Below, one piece after another: positions 1 through 6,637 of a stretch of 26,487 nt of DNA (positions within the stretch are counted from its first letter, which is position 1; each line of letters opens with the position of its first letter). The notes under the pieces are model-generated. The model was not told the origin of the DNA. It ran no database searches and worked only from the letters and a program-made list of their open reading frames with translations. Made by a program: the position numbers and the translations under genes. The DNA is from a virus, in the IMG/VR virus record IMGVR_UViG_3300025646_000304, positions 1 through 26,487 of that record; one strand, 5' to 3'.

Positions 1-2
1 GC

Positions 3-248
3 GAAGCCAGCGAGGAGCGCATACACGCTGCGCTGGAGAGTGCCGCCGAGTTGTGGGGCCACTATATGTTCGGCGATGTGTACGGCGCGACTGTTGAGCG
101 CCTCGTGCCTAACGGCCCAGACGACGCAGAGTGGGAGGAAGTGGACTCCTGCTGGGGATTCTATGGGCCAGACCACGACAAGTCTGGGTTGAATGAGTTT
201 GTACGCGATGCGCTGCGCGCGGACGGTGGCTTGGAGGAGGCCGCTTAA
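3..248 (+). CDS. Hypothetical phage protein, 5' truncated by window edge
   Basis: The reading frame is open from base 3 to the TAA at 246-248 and has no convincing start. The TTG at 51 and ATG at 66 lack a ribosome binding site and lie inside an already coding-like stretch, so the gene almost certainly begins before the window. The visible 81 residues are acidic and rich in aromatic residues in the middle (ELWGHYMFGDVYG, then DSCWGFYGPDH). I do not recognise the family. It sits 2 bases upstream of the next gene, whose GGAGG lies inside its last codons, so the two are probably translationally coupled. Confidence 0.6.
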   Translation, partial: EASEERIHAALESAAELWGHYMFGDVYGATVERLVPNGPDDAEWEEVDSCWGFYGPDHDKSGLNEFVRDALRADGGLEEAA

Positions 249-250
249 CC

Positions 251-754
251 ATGAACATTTTCGCAGTACACAAAAGCCCAGCGGCGGCAGCCATGCACCT
301 GTGCGATGCCCATGTGAACAAGATGATTCTTGAGACGGCTCAGATCATGTCTACTGTTCACGGCCTGCACGGTGAGTACAAGGACTGGATGTACAAGCCG
401 ACACACAGACACCACCCGTCCGTGCTATGGGCAGCGGAGAACAACTGTAACTATGGCTGGTTGTGGTATCACTGGCGTGCGTTGTCCGCAGAGTTCATGC
501 TCAGGTTCAAGAAGAAGCACGCGTCGTGGGAGAAACTAGGCAGTAGGCTGGAGTTCCCGCCCATGAGTATCGAACACACCGACACGCAGACACCGTTCGC
601 ACTTGCCATGCCAGACCAGTACAAATTTTTTGACTCGCCGGTAGACTGCTACCGTGCGTACTACGCAGCGGAGAAGGCAAGCAAGCCGTGGTTCAGATAC
701 ACCAACGCGCACGCGCCGGACTGGCTGGCGGAGTGGCAGGAGCGGTTAGGATGA
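251..754 (+). CDS. Conserved phage hypothetical protein (HVNKMILETAQ family)
   Basis: A 167-residue protein starting at an ATG 12 bases after GGAGG (234-238). The N-terminus has the pattern MNIF-x-HKSPxxAA-xHLCDAHVNKMILETAQIMST, followed by a YKPTHRHHPSVLWA segment. I know this pattern from a widespread family of about 150-200-residue phage proteins that pair a conserved His/Lys-rich helix with a KPTH-xxHP motif. Some databases attach a pyrimidine-dimer glycosylase-like label to such proteins, but nothing I can see proves an activity. The many conserved His, Trp and Tyr residues would suit a nucleic-acid enzyme, which is inference. The TGA stop lies inside the first copy of a 20-bp tandem repeat. 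The downstream terminator at 968-991 suggests this is the last gene of its transcription unit. Confidence 0.8.
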   Translation: MNIFAVHKSPAAAAMHLCDAHVNKMILETAQIMSTVHGLHGEYKDWMYKPTHRHHPSVLWAAENNCNYGWLWYHWRALSAEFMLRFKKKHASWEKLGSRLEFPPMSIEHTDTQTPFALAMPDQYKFFDSPVDCYRAYYAAEKASKPWFRYTNAHAPDWLAEWQERLG

Positions 755-787
755 GATACCGCGTAGCGGGATGAGATACCGCGTAGC
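751..787 (+). repeat. 20-bp tandem direct repeat, two copies
   Basis: The unit ATGAGATACCGCGTAGC plus three bases occurs at 751 and again at 771 with 17 identical positions. The first ATG overlaps the TGA stop of the preceding gene. Each copy reads as a seven-codon micro-ORF beginning MRYRVA, the first ending in TGA and the second in TAA. AGGAG at 739-743 would be a usable ribosome binding site for the first. Translation is untested and may be coincidental. Confidence 0.7.
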
Positions 788-1016
788 TAATTAAGGGTGG
801 CGACCATCGCTGGGTGAGTGCGTAGTGCCCTTGGGGTTTTTGCTGGATGCGTTGGCTTCCCATGCTTTCGCCACGCTCCAAAGTTTCCCCCTCTAACACG
901 CACAGTCGGCACAGGGTAGTGCATACCTCGCACTGGATTACTCCATGTCCTCTGGGAACCGACCGAGTGGCTCACGAGACGAGCCATTTTTAACTGGACA
1001 CGCTTAGTGTTCCCAC
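755..1016. other. Gene-free control region upstream of the main promoter
   Basis: This stretch holds no convincing gene on either strand. Antisense frames of 68-81 codons run through it but have no good ribosome binding site and encode Arg/Pro/His-rich, non-conserved-looking protein. It contains the end of the 20-bp tandem repeat, a small AGTGC/GCACT inverted repeat near 930-946, and the terminator at 968-991. With the promoter and leader at 1017-1134 it forms the longest non-coding stretch of the left half. Confidence 0.6.
968..991 (+). terminator. Intrinsic terminator
   Basis: TGGCTC (968-973), a 7-base loop and GAGCCA (981-986) form a 6-bp stem followed directly by TTTTT (987-991). It sits between the end of the upstream gene and the promoter at 1017, where insulation of two transcription units is expected. 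The stem is short, so efficiency may be modest. Confidence 0.65.
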
Positions 1017-1045
1017 TTGAATACTTAAACAAGAAGTAGTATAAT
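1017..1045 (+). promoter_or_regulatory. Sigma70-type promoter
   Basis: TTGAAT (1017-1022) and a perfect TATAAT (1040-1045) are separated by exactly 17 bases in an A/T-rich spacer. The predicted start is near 1051-1053. This is the best promoter in the window. It follows a terminator and precedes the operon starting at 1135, so it probably uses host RNA polymerase to drive early expression of the AAA+/VWA block. Confidence 0.8.
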
Positions 1046-1055
1046 ACGCAGTATT
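1043..1055. promoter_or_regulatory. Operator-like dyad over the -10 and transcription start
   Basis: AATAC-GCA-GTATT is a perfect 5-bp inverted repeat whose left arm begins inside the TATAAT box and whose right arm covers the expected start site. A protein bound here would block polymerase. No binder is known from the sequence; the double-HTH protein at 6125 is one candidate by inference only. Confidence 0.45.
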
Positions 1056-1059
1056 AGAT

Positions 1060-1113
1060 GGGGGAATACACCCCCGCTACAGGGCGAAAGCCCACAACAC
1101 AGGGCGAAAGCCC
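1060..1113 (+). promoter_or_regulatory. Structured 5' leader with three hairpins
   Basis: Just after the predicted start come GGGGG-AATACA-CCCCC (1060-1075) and then two identical GGGC-GAAA-GCCC hairpins (1082-1093 and 1102-1113). GAAA is a stable GNRA tetraloop. The two hairpins are produced by a 20-bp tandem duplication (1081-1120). The ribosome binding site for the 1135 gene (GGAG at 1124-1127) is left free 11 bases further on. Such 5' hairpins commonly protect mRNA from 5'-dependent decay, which is inference here. Confidence 0.65.
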
Positions 1114-1120
1114 ACAACAC
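1081..1120 (+). repeat. 20-bp tandem direct repeat, two perfect copies
   Basis: AGGGCGAAAGCCCACAACAC is present twice head-to-tail with no mismatch. Each copy carries one GNRA-loop hairpin and a CACAACAC tail. Perfect identity indicates a recent duplication or strong maintenance. Confidence 0.9.
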
Positions 1121-1134
1121 TTCGGAGTTACAAC

Positions 1135-1407
1135 ATGGCTACTACCAGACCTTCACCGGCCAAGTCTATGGCCGTCATTCAGATTGGGTGGCACGAATAT
1201 GTGCTGCCTGTAAAAGACGCAGCCGCAATCATGGCCGCACTCGAATCAGCTGAGCGGTATGACACCAAAGGGTACGGCGACGACAAGCTGCACTTCATTG
1301 GCGGCGAAGCCCCACGCGTGCGCCTTGAGTTGATCGACGAGGCTACCTACCTTCAGGGGAAATTCGCTGGCCCCTATGTACCTGAAACCACCAGCGAAGA
1401 CAGCTAA
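1135..1407 (+). CDS. Small hypothetical protein
   Basis: 90 residues, starting at an ATG preceded by GGAG (1124-1127). It is the first gene behind the 1017 promoter. Sequence: a basic N-terminus, then IQIGWHEYVLPVKDAAAIMAALESAERY, which reads as a short beta-strand plus amphipathic helix, and a mixed charged C-terminus with RVRLELIDEATY. I do not recognise the family and see no catalytic motif or membrane segment. Its TAA stop is the first three bases of the 18-bp repeats that follow. First position behind a strong promoter suggests an early, abundant product, which is inference. Confidence 0.75.
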   Translation: MATTRPSPAKSMAVIQIGWHEYVLPVKDAAAIMAALESAERYDTKGYGDDKLHFIGGEAPRVRLELIDEATYLQGKFAGPYVPETTSEDS

Positions 1408-1440
1408 CAGGGCACACCGTGTTAACAGGGCACACCGTGT
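1405..1440 (+). repeat. 18-bp tandem repeat, two perfect copies
   Basis: TAACAGGGCACACCGTGT occurs at 1405-1422 and 1423-1440, joined directly to a related 27-bp dyad at 1441-1467. The core ACAC-C-GTGT is a dyad. The first TAA is the stop codon of the preceding gene. Confidence 0.9.
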
Positions 1441-1467
1441 TAACAGAAGCACACTGTGCTTTCGTTA
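1441..1467 (+). repeat. Dispersed 27-bp dyad repeat, copy 1
   Basis: Starts TAACAGAAG and ends TTTCGTTA, with the perfect 15-bp dyad AAGCACACTGTGCTT in the centre. An identical 27-bp copy lies at 4805-4831 and a 24/27 copy at 7562-7588. It sits in the intercistronic gap before the AAA+ ATPase gene. It could be an mRNA hairpin (RNase site or stabiliser) or a protein-binding operator. Confidence 0.85.
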
Positions 1468-1503
1468 GATATTCAATACTTAAATCCAATTAGGAGTTCT
1501 CAA

Positions 1504-2547
1504 ATGACTACATCAGTATCACTCTCTCAAGCCGTTCACCTCGTGGAAACCTGCGGCAAAGACAACACCTTTATCTTTGAAGGCGAGCCGGGGATTGGTA
1601 AGTCGGCCATGCTCAAGATGCTAGGTGAGCGACTGAATATGCCGACGCGCTACTTCGACTGCACCTTGCTGGATCTCGGCGATCTTCAGATGCCTAAGAT
1701 GGACCACAAATGGGTGTCGTTCGTTCCCAATAAACTGTTCATGGCTGACGCGCCAACGATTTATATGCTGGACGAGATCGGCAAAGCGCAGCAGGCAGTA
1801 ATCAACGGAATGCTCCCTGTTCTGTATGAGCATCGGATCGGTCAGTATCACTTGCCCGAAGGCTCGATTGTGTTCGGCACGACCAACCTCTCGACTGATG
1901 GCGTCGGTGATCGACTGCAAGCGCACGCCAAGAACCGCGTGACATTCGTGAAGATCAAGAAGCCAACCGCTGACGAATGGATCGAATGGGGCGTTGAGAA
2001 CGGCATCGAACCGACTCTCATGGCTTGGGTTCACGAGTACCCGCACTGCATGGCGTCGTACACCGAAGGCGACGAATCAGCTAAGGACAACCCTTACATC
2101 TTCAACCCGAGAAGCACCAAGCCGCAGGGCGCGTTCGTGTCAGGCCGCTCACTTGAGCACGCCTCGCACATCCTCAAGATGCGACCACACCTCGATGACG
2201 CGACGCTTATCTCTGCGCTATCAGGCACAGGTGGTGAGTCATTCGCTCGCGACCTGCAAGCCTACTTGTCGATCGCTGACGATGTCGTGCCGTTTGCCGT
2301 GTGCGTGGAGAAGCCCGACACCGCTAAGGTCCCAGACAATCCGATCGGTGGTGTGATCCTTGCGCTCGGTGCAGTCATGCGCGTTGACAATTCAAACATC
2401 AACAACTGGATGAAGTACCTGCGCCGCTTACGCCCCGAGACGCAGTTCATGTTCGTGCAGGCTGTGATGCGCTCAAGCAAAGCTGGCATGGTCGCTCGCG
2501 CTGCCGAGTTCACTAAGTGGGCGCGTGATAACAGCTGGGCCGTGTAA
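1504..2547 (+). CDS. MoxR-like AAA+ ATPase
   Basis: 347 residues from the ATG at 1504, chosen over the in-frame GTG at 1456 because AGGAG (1492-1496) is ideally placed and the GTG lies inside the dyad repeat. Walker A is GEPGIGKS (27-34), Walker B IYMLDE (86-91), and the sensor-1 region FGTTN (124-128). This layout, with a short loop after Walker A and a DEIGKA Walker B, fits MoxR/CbbQ/NorQ-type AAA+ proteins. Known members act as ring ATPases that remodel a partner, usually together with a VWA-domain protein. Here the next gene encodes exactly such a VWA protein, so the two probably form one machine. The substrate is unknown; an ATPase acting on host or phage complexes early in infection is inference. 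Confidence 0.9.
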   Translation: MTTSVSLSQAVHLVETCGKDNTFIFEGEPGIGKSAMLKMLGERLNMPTRYFDCTLLDLGDLQMPKMDHKWVSFVPNKLFMADAPTIYMLDEIGKAQQAVINGMLPVLYEHRIGQYHLPEGSIVFGTTNLSTDGVGDRLQAHAKNRVTFVKIKKPTADEWIEWGVENGIEPTLMAWVHEYPHCMASYTEGDESAKDNPYIFNPRSTKPQGAFVSGRSLEHASHILKMRPHLDDATLISALSGTGGESFARDLQAYLSIADDVVPFAVCVEKPDTAKVPDNPIGGVILALGAVMRVDNSNINNWMKYLRRLRPETQFMFVQAVMRSSKAGMVARAAEFTKWARDNSWAV

Positions 2548-2565
2548 TGGCACAACCGTGTATGG
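2545..2565 (+). repeat. Degenerate post-stop dyad of the same family
   Basis: TAATGGCACAACCGTGTATGG begins at the stop codon of the AAA+ gene. It resembles the 18-bp unit at 1405 (GGCAC-ACCGTGT core, one extra base). It is weaker than the other copies but in the same position relative to a stop codon. Confidence 0.45.
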
Positions 2566-2574
2566 AGAACAACA

Positions 2575-3891
2575 ATGGCAACTAAACTAACCAGACGCCA
2601 GCGACTAGATCGCGGGCATATTCAACTGATGCGCTCACCGAAGTTCGCTCAACTGTCCGGCATTATGATGCTCGGTGAGAGCGAGGTGAAAGACCGCGTG
2701 CCTACTGCGTACACCAACGGACGCGACAAGTATTACGGCGCGGCGTTCATGGACAGGATGGACGAGAAAGAGTTGAACTTCGTCATCGCACATGAGAACT
2801 ACCACATCGCGTATCGACACCTCGTCACATGGCGACACCTCGACAAGATCGACCCCAAGCTGACCAACGCAGCGTGCGACTATGTAATCAACCTGCAAAT
2901 CGTTGAGCAGGATCCACAGGGTGAGATCGTGCGTATGCCTAAGATTGGCTTGCTCTACGACACGCGCTTTCGTGGGTGGCATACCGGCCAAGTCTTTGAC
3001 TATCTAAAGAAGAAGGTTGAAGAGAAGCAGAAGCAGCATCAACAGCAGCAAGAGCAGGGGCAATGCCAAGGTGATGGCGATGGTGGGAGCGACCAGCAGG
3101 ACGATAGCAACCAGCAGGACGATAGCGGCCAGCAAGGGCAGCAAGAGCGTGGCCCTGTGGATGCAGACGAGTTCGCTGAGAACTACGCACGCGGCATGGC
3201 TAACGACTCGCTCGACGAGCACGACTGGATCAGCGCCAATGACCTGTCACCAGAAGAGCGCGACGCGTTAGAGCAGGCGATCGACCAAGCCATTCGTCAG
3301 GGCGACATACTCGCAGGCAAGCTGAACGGCACTACATCGCGCGATCTAGGCATGCTGCCTGAGCCGAAGGTTGACTGGCGTGAGCAGCTGCGTGACTTCG
3401 TGACCAGTGCAACAAAGGGGCGCGACTCGTCTACATGGCGCCGTCCGAACCGTCGCTGGCTGGCACAGGGTCAGTACATGCCTAGCCCATACGCTGAGAG
3501 CATCGGCCCTATTGTTGTAGGCATCGACACCTCGGCGTCTATCGGCCACGAAGAGATCAACGCGTTCATCGCCGAGATCAAGTCGATCGCTGACACCATG
3601 CCACCTGAACGCTTGCACCTGCTGTATTGGGATACAAAGATCGCAGGCGAGGAGACTTATGTAGCTGGTGAGTACGATGCGCTTGAGCACAAGACCAAGC
3701 CTGCCGGTGGTGGTGGCACTGACCCGCGCTGCGTGCAGGACTTCGTGCACAAGATGAACACGCCGCCTGACTTTGTGCTGATGCTATCGGACGGTTATGT
3801 GGGCGGCGCATGGCCTGAGTTTGGTGTGCCTACGATGTGGGCTATGACCTCGGACGAAACTGCACCTAACGCAGTCAACATTAGACTTTAA
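2575..3891 (+). CDS. VWA-domain protein with HExxH metallopeptidase motif (DUF2201-like)
   Basis: 438 residues from an ATG 8 bases after GGAG. The N-terminal domain contains HENYH (73-77) in a helix followed by AYRHL, the zinc-binding signature of the predicted metallopeptidases of the DUF2201/COG3864 type. A Gln/Asp/Gly-rich linker (about residues 145-195) contains a repeated QQDDS unit. The C-terminal VWA domain has a MIDAS-type DTSAS (D318, S320, S322), followed by a GGGGTD segment and LMLSDGY. In bacteria such proteins are encoded next to MoxR AAA+ ATPases, as here, and the VWA domain is thought to contact the ATPase or substrate. Peptidase activity is predicted by motif only. The linker repeat is also a 15-bp DNA repeat and may vary in length between relatives. 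Confidence 0.88.
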   Translation: MATKLTRRQRLDRGHIQLMRSPKFAQLSGIMMLGESEVKDRVPTAYTNGRDKYYGAAFMDRMDEKELNFVIAHENYHIAYRHLVTWRHLDKIDPKLTNAACDYVINLQIVEQDPQGEIVRMPKIGLLYDTRFRGWHTGQVFDYLKKKVEEKQKQHQQQQEQGQCQGDGDGGSDQQDDSNQQDDSGQQGQQERGPVDADEFAENYARGMANDSLDEHDWISANDLSPEERDALEQAIDQAIRQGDILAGKLNGTTSRDLGMLPEPKVDWREQLRDFVTSATKGRDSSTWRRPNRRWLAQGQYMPSPYAESIGPIVVGIDTSASIGHEEINAFIAEIKSIADTMPPERLHLLYWDTKIAGEETYVAGEYDALEHKTKPAGGGGTDPRCVQDFVHKMNTPPDFVLMLSDGYVGGAWPEFGVPTMWAMTSDETAPNAVNIRL

Positions 3892-3913
3892 TTATCCAAC
3901 AAGGAGTTCTCTC

Positions 3914-4807
3914 ATGGCATTTGGTATTTCAACACGCAACACGCTCGCAATACGCGGCTTCGATCAAGCGGAGCATCTATTCAACACAACTAAGGAGATT
4001 CGCGGGACGAATAAGTACGCCGTCGGTGTGCCGCTGCAATACAGTCGCCGTGACTGGCAGCACAAGGCGTTGGTCAAGGTCAGCGACGATGCGTACGCAG
4101 CCAAGCTGTACGAAACCAATGTAATCACTTGGCATCGTGACGGTGGCGTGGAGGTGAACATGTCGTACGGCTCTGTGTCGACCGACACATTCGCCAACTA
4201 CTTCCTCCATGCGTCTAGGTTCCGCTGCAATATCCACTCCAACCATTCTGTTTTGAGCGGCTATGTCAGCGCGTTCAGCAAGCCTATCCGCGATCGTGTG
4301 TGGGCTGAAAACGATATGGAGTGGCCCAAGAATGAGTGGTGTCAGTTCGTGTCTAAGCGCATGGACAAGATCATGCTGCGTAAAGACTCGGAAGGCCATG
4401 TCCTGTTCGAGTTCGACGACATCGCGCAGGTGGGTTCGACTTATGTAGACAAGTCAAAAGCAGCCGAGTTACGCAAGCCGTTCGAGCCATTGTTTGACTA
4501 TCTAAAAATCTTCGAGGCGTACCCAATGTCTGATGTGGATGAGTTCGCCTCTGTACTGACGACCAACCGTGTGGTTAGAGAAGTAGTAGACGCGCCTGAC
4601 AATGACGCGCTATGGGCTGACCTCGCCGCTGCGTACCACGCTAACTCGTACGGGTATATAAACGGAGTCTTTGGCCGCAATCTGCGCTTCGCTGGTGTCG
4701 CTGCCATCAAGAAGGACTTGTACCCACTTCTGTACAAGAAGGCTGGCGCTAACTTTATCAAACCCCTGCCGTTTGGCGTACTGCGCGACCGCTGGGTTCG
4801 CGTGTAA
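3914..4807 (+). CDS. Phage hypothetical protein in the AAA+/VWA cassette
   Basis: 297 residues, ATG preceded by AAGGAG (3901-3906). I do not recognise a domain. It is soluble, mixed alpha/beta by appearance, with a His/Asn-rich stretch RFRCNIHSNHSVLSGYVSAF near residue 102 and a C-terminal region rich in Tyr and Phe (AYHANSYGYINGVFGRN). It lies 22 bases behind the VWA gene and in front of the DUF3150-like gene. By position it is likely a component or substrate adaptor of the AAA+/VWA machine, but this is only context. Its stop TAA forms the first bases of the second 27-bp dyad repeat. Confidence 0.75.
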   Translation: MAFGISTRNTLAIRGFDQAEHLFNTTKEIRGTNKYAVGVPLQYSRRDWQHKALVKVSDDAYAAKLYETNVITWHRDGGVEVNMSYGSVSTDTFANYFLHASRFRCNIHSNHSVLSGYVSAFSKPIRDRVWAENDMEWPKNEWCQFVSKRMDKIMLRKDSEGHVLFEFDDIAQVGSTYVDKSKAAELRKPFEPLFDYLKIFEAYPMSDVDEFASVLTTNRVVREVVDAPDNDALWADLAAAYHANSYGYINGVFGRNLRFAGVAAIKKDLYPLLYKKAGANFIKPLPFGVLRDRWVRV

Positions 4808-4831
4808 CAGAAGCACACTGTGCTTTCGTTA
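4805..4831 (+). repeat. Dispersed 27-bp dyad repeat, copy 2
   Basis: Identical over all 27 bases to 1441-1467, beginning at the TAA stop codon of the 3914 gene and ending 20 bases before the next ATG. The central 15-bp AAGCACACTGTGCTT is a perfect dyad around one base. Confidence 0.9.
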
Positions 4832-4850
4832 TCAACTTCGGAGAATAGCT

Positions 4851-5735
4851 ATGAACGACACTAACAACACCAACAGTATTTCTATTTCGTCCAGCGCCAT
4901 GTTGGTTGACCTGAACATCGGCACATGGACCGCACGCAAGATGGACAAGAGCGCAAGCTCCGCCATCAACAAGATGAACAACGCGGACGATGATGTTGCA
5001 CGCGTACACAAGGGCCTGTTGTCTGGCACGGATCAGCTGGCACGCGTCATTAAGTACAGCGCGATGGTGCGCAACTGGGTCTACAAAAAGACTCTGCCGT
5101 GGTCAGATAGCGGGCTGCGTCTGATCTCTACCGCTGACTATTTTGAATTTAAGCGGGAGATGGACGAGTACCAGCAGGAGTTCTACCGCATGGTCGACAA
5201 CTTCCTGACCTACTACCCGACGCTCATCAGTGCGCAGGCGTTCAAGATGGGGGCTATGTTCAACCGTGACGAGTACCCAACCGTCGACGACATTCGCCAC
5301 AAGTTCCGCATGAGCGTGTCGTACCTGCCTGTGCCAGAGGTGGGCGACTTCCGCGTAGACATTGGCAACGAGGCTACGGCTCAGCTTCGTGCTGACTTCG
5401 AGGCGGACTACAAGCAGCGCATGGGCAGCGTGCTGGCTGAGATCAAGGGCCGCCTGATCGACAACTTGCGCCATGTGTCCGAGCGGTTCACCGACGATGA
5501 GAACGACGGTAAGGAACGCAAGCGTTTCCGCAACGACATTCTTGAGAAGTTAGCAGAGCAGCTATCTACCATCCGCCAACTACAACTGACAAAAGATGAG
5601 GCCGTCAATGCACTTGTTCAGCAGTCTGAAAAGGTTATTAAGAATGTCACGATCGACGAGATCAAAGAGAACGCCAAAACACGAGCAGATGTTCGCGCTA
5701 AGGTTAATTCGATCCTCGAATCTTTTGCAATCTAA
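4851..5735 (+). CDS. DUF3150-like phage protein
   Basis: 294 residues from the ATG at 4851, chosen because GGAG (4840-4843) precedes it. The longer open frame to 4671 overlaps the previous gene and the dyad repeat. After a Ser/Asn/Thr-rich N-terminus comes AMLVDLNIGTWTARKMD, which resembles the opening of DUF3150 proteins, followed by a mostly alpha-helical charged body and a helical C-terminus with coiled-coil character (about residues 185-290). DUF3150 proteins are of unknown function and, to my knowledge, occur in phages and prophages beside AAA+/VWA genes, which fits this neighbourhood. The family assignment is from memory of the motif and needs a profile search. Confidence 0.7.
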   Translation: MNDTNNTNSISISSSAMLVDLNIGTWTARKMDKSASSAINKMNNADDDVARVHKGLLSGTDQLARVIKYSAMVRNWVYKKTLPWSDSGLRLISTADYFEFKREMDEYQQEFYRMVDNFLTYYPTLISAQAFKMGAMFNRDEYPTVDDIRHKFRMSVSYLPVPEVGDFRVDIGNEATAQLRADFEADYKQRMGSVLAEIKGRLIDNLRHVSERFTDDENDGKERKRFRNDILEKLAEQLSTIRQLQLTKDEAVNALVQQSEKVIKNVTIDEIKENAKTRADVRAKVNSILESFAI

Positions 5736-5751
5736 AGGCGGACGACACCCC

Positions 5752-5958
5752 ATGCTAATCGTCTACCGCGACCAAGATCAAGAGTGGTGGGTTGAGAACG
5801 AAGCGGACACCCCGAAGAAGTATGGGGCGCTGGAAAACTTACCCAACGATCTAGTCGACAAGATAGTAGCCCTTCAACATGTATCTCCTCGGACGCGATT
5901 GGACGGCATTGGAGTGCGTGTTGGGGAGGCTCGCTACTGGCTCGATGAAGGCTTATGA
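5752..5958 (+). CDS. Small hypothetical protein
   Basis: 68 residues, beginning MLIVYRDQDQEWWVENEAD. The start is the ATG at 5752, with AAAGGCGG about 10 bases upstream, only 16 bases after the preceding stop. The in-frame opening further upstream runs inside the previous gene and is not used. It is an acidic protein with a predicted strand-helix pattern and no known motif. Its stop TGA lies within a perfect 7-bp inverted repeat (5948-5964). Confidence 0.65.
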   Translation: MLIVYRDQDQEWWVENEADTPKKYGALENLPNDLVDKIVALQHVSPRTRLDGIGVRVGEARYWLDEGL

Positions 5959-5964
5959 AGCCTT
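5948..5964 (+). other. Hairpin over a stop codon
   Basis: AAGGCTT-ATG-AAGCCTT is a perfect 7-bp inverted repeat spanning the TGA stop of the 5752 gene. There is no T-tract after it, so it is not a typical intrinsic terminator. It may mark the 3' end of the operon or pause ribosomes. Confidence 0.5.
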
Positions 5965-6010
5965 GTGATAGCAACTGCGATACAAAGGAAAAATAAATGT
6001 TTAAGAAGGG

Positions 6011-6039
6011 TTGACACCCCCAAACACCTCGGCTACAAA
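6011..6039 (+). promoter_or_regulatory. Possible sigma70 promoter for the HTH gene
   Basis: A perfect TTGACA (6011-6016) is followed after 17 bases by TACAAA (6034-6039), a weak -10. It lies in the 166-base gap before the 6125 gene, which otherwise holds only small hairpins (GGCT/AGCC, GTGC/GCAC). The strong -35 and weak -10 would suit a regulated promoter. Confidence 0.45.
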
Positions 6040-6124
6040 GCCAAGTGCTGAGCACAAAACAGCAACAATGACAACTACTTTTGTCACCCACGAGACCAGT
6101 GTTTTTACTTAAAGGAGTACTCAA

Positions 6125-6637
6125 ATGGTTAAACAATCAACCACGAAGTCCAAGCGCAAGACCAAGGTGTTTCTAACACCGAAGCAAAGAGTCGAGGTCG
6201 TTCGACTGAAAAACAAAGGCGAGACCGTCAAGGAACTAGCCGCTGCCTACAATGTGTCGATCAACACAATCCGTGGCATCTGCCGCAGCAGCGTTCGCAA
6301 GCCTCGCACAGAAGTGACCGCTGCGATGGCTGATGAGATGCTGGAGCTGCGCATCGCTGGTAAGACCTACCAGCAGATCGCCGACCTTCTTGGGATCGCA
6401 GAAGCAACCGTGAGCCGCCACATCAACAAACTGGGCGACCCGATGAAGGCGCATGTTGGAAAGAAAGTAGCAGAGCCGGCGCGCATCATCCACACCGATG
6501 ACGGCCCATACCTTGCACACCCGCTGACCGACAAGAAGGGCGACGACCTCATGGAAGGGCTGAAGATCACGCTCGGCATCGCTGCTGTGATTGGCCTCGT
6601 GCTGCTGGCTCTGGGTCAGGCGGGGGTGCTGTCGTGA
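6125..6637 (+). CDS. Double helix-turn-helix protein with C-terminal membrane anchor
   Basis: 170 residues, ATG after AAAGGAG (6111-6117). A basic N-terminus (KSKRKTK) leads into a first HTH at about 33-56 (VKELAAAYNVSINTIRGIC) and a second at about 78-103 (TYQQIADLLGIAEATVSRHI), both of the Hin/resolvase-like or HTH_38 type. Residues about 147-168 (ITLGIAAVIGLVLLALGQAG) form one convincing transmembrane segment at the extreme C-terminus. A DNA-binding protein tethered to the inner membrane is implied, with the N-terminus in the cytoplasm. Possible roles are regulation of phage promoters or tethering of the genome at the membrane for replication; both are inference. It overlaps the next gene, a 37-residue membrane peptide, at GTGA. 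Confidence 0.8.
   Translation: MVKQSTTKSKRKTKVFLTPKQRVEVVRLKNKGETVKELAAAYNVSINTIRGICRSSVRKPRTEVTAAMADEMLELRIAGKTYQQIADLLGIAEATVSRHINKLGDPMKAHVGKKVAEPARIIHTDDGPYLAHPLTDKKGDDLMEGLKITLGIAAVIGLVLLALGQAGVLS

Noticed and set aside
787-1032. 81-codon - strand frame in the control region
   Set aside because: It crosses the terminator and promoter elements, has no good ribosome binding site, and its product is Arg/Pro/His-rich without a recognisable pattern.
1246-1452. Antisense frame with a repeated LLTRCAL motif
   Set aside because: The repeated motif is only the 18-bp tandem DNA repeat read backwards.
3004-3222. Leu-rich antisense frame of 72 codons, looking like a membrane protein
   Set aside because: The poly-Leu stretches are the reverse complement of the CAG/CAA Gln repeats in the VWA protein linker.
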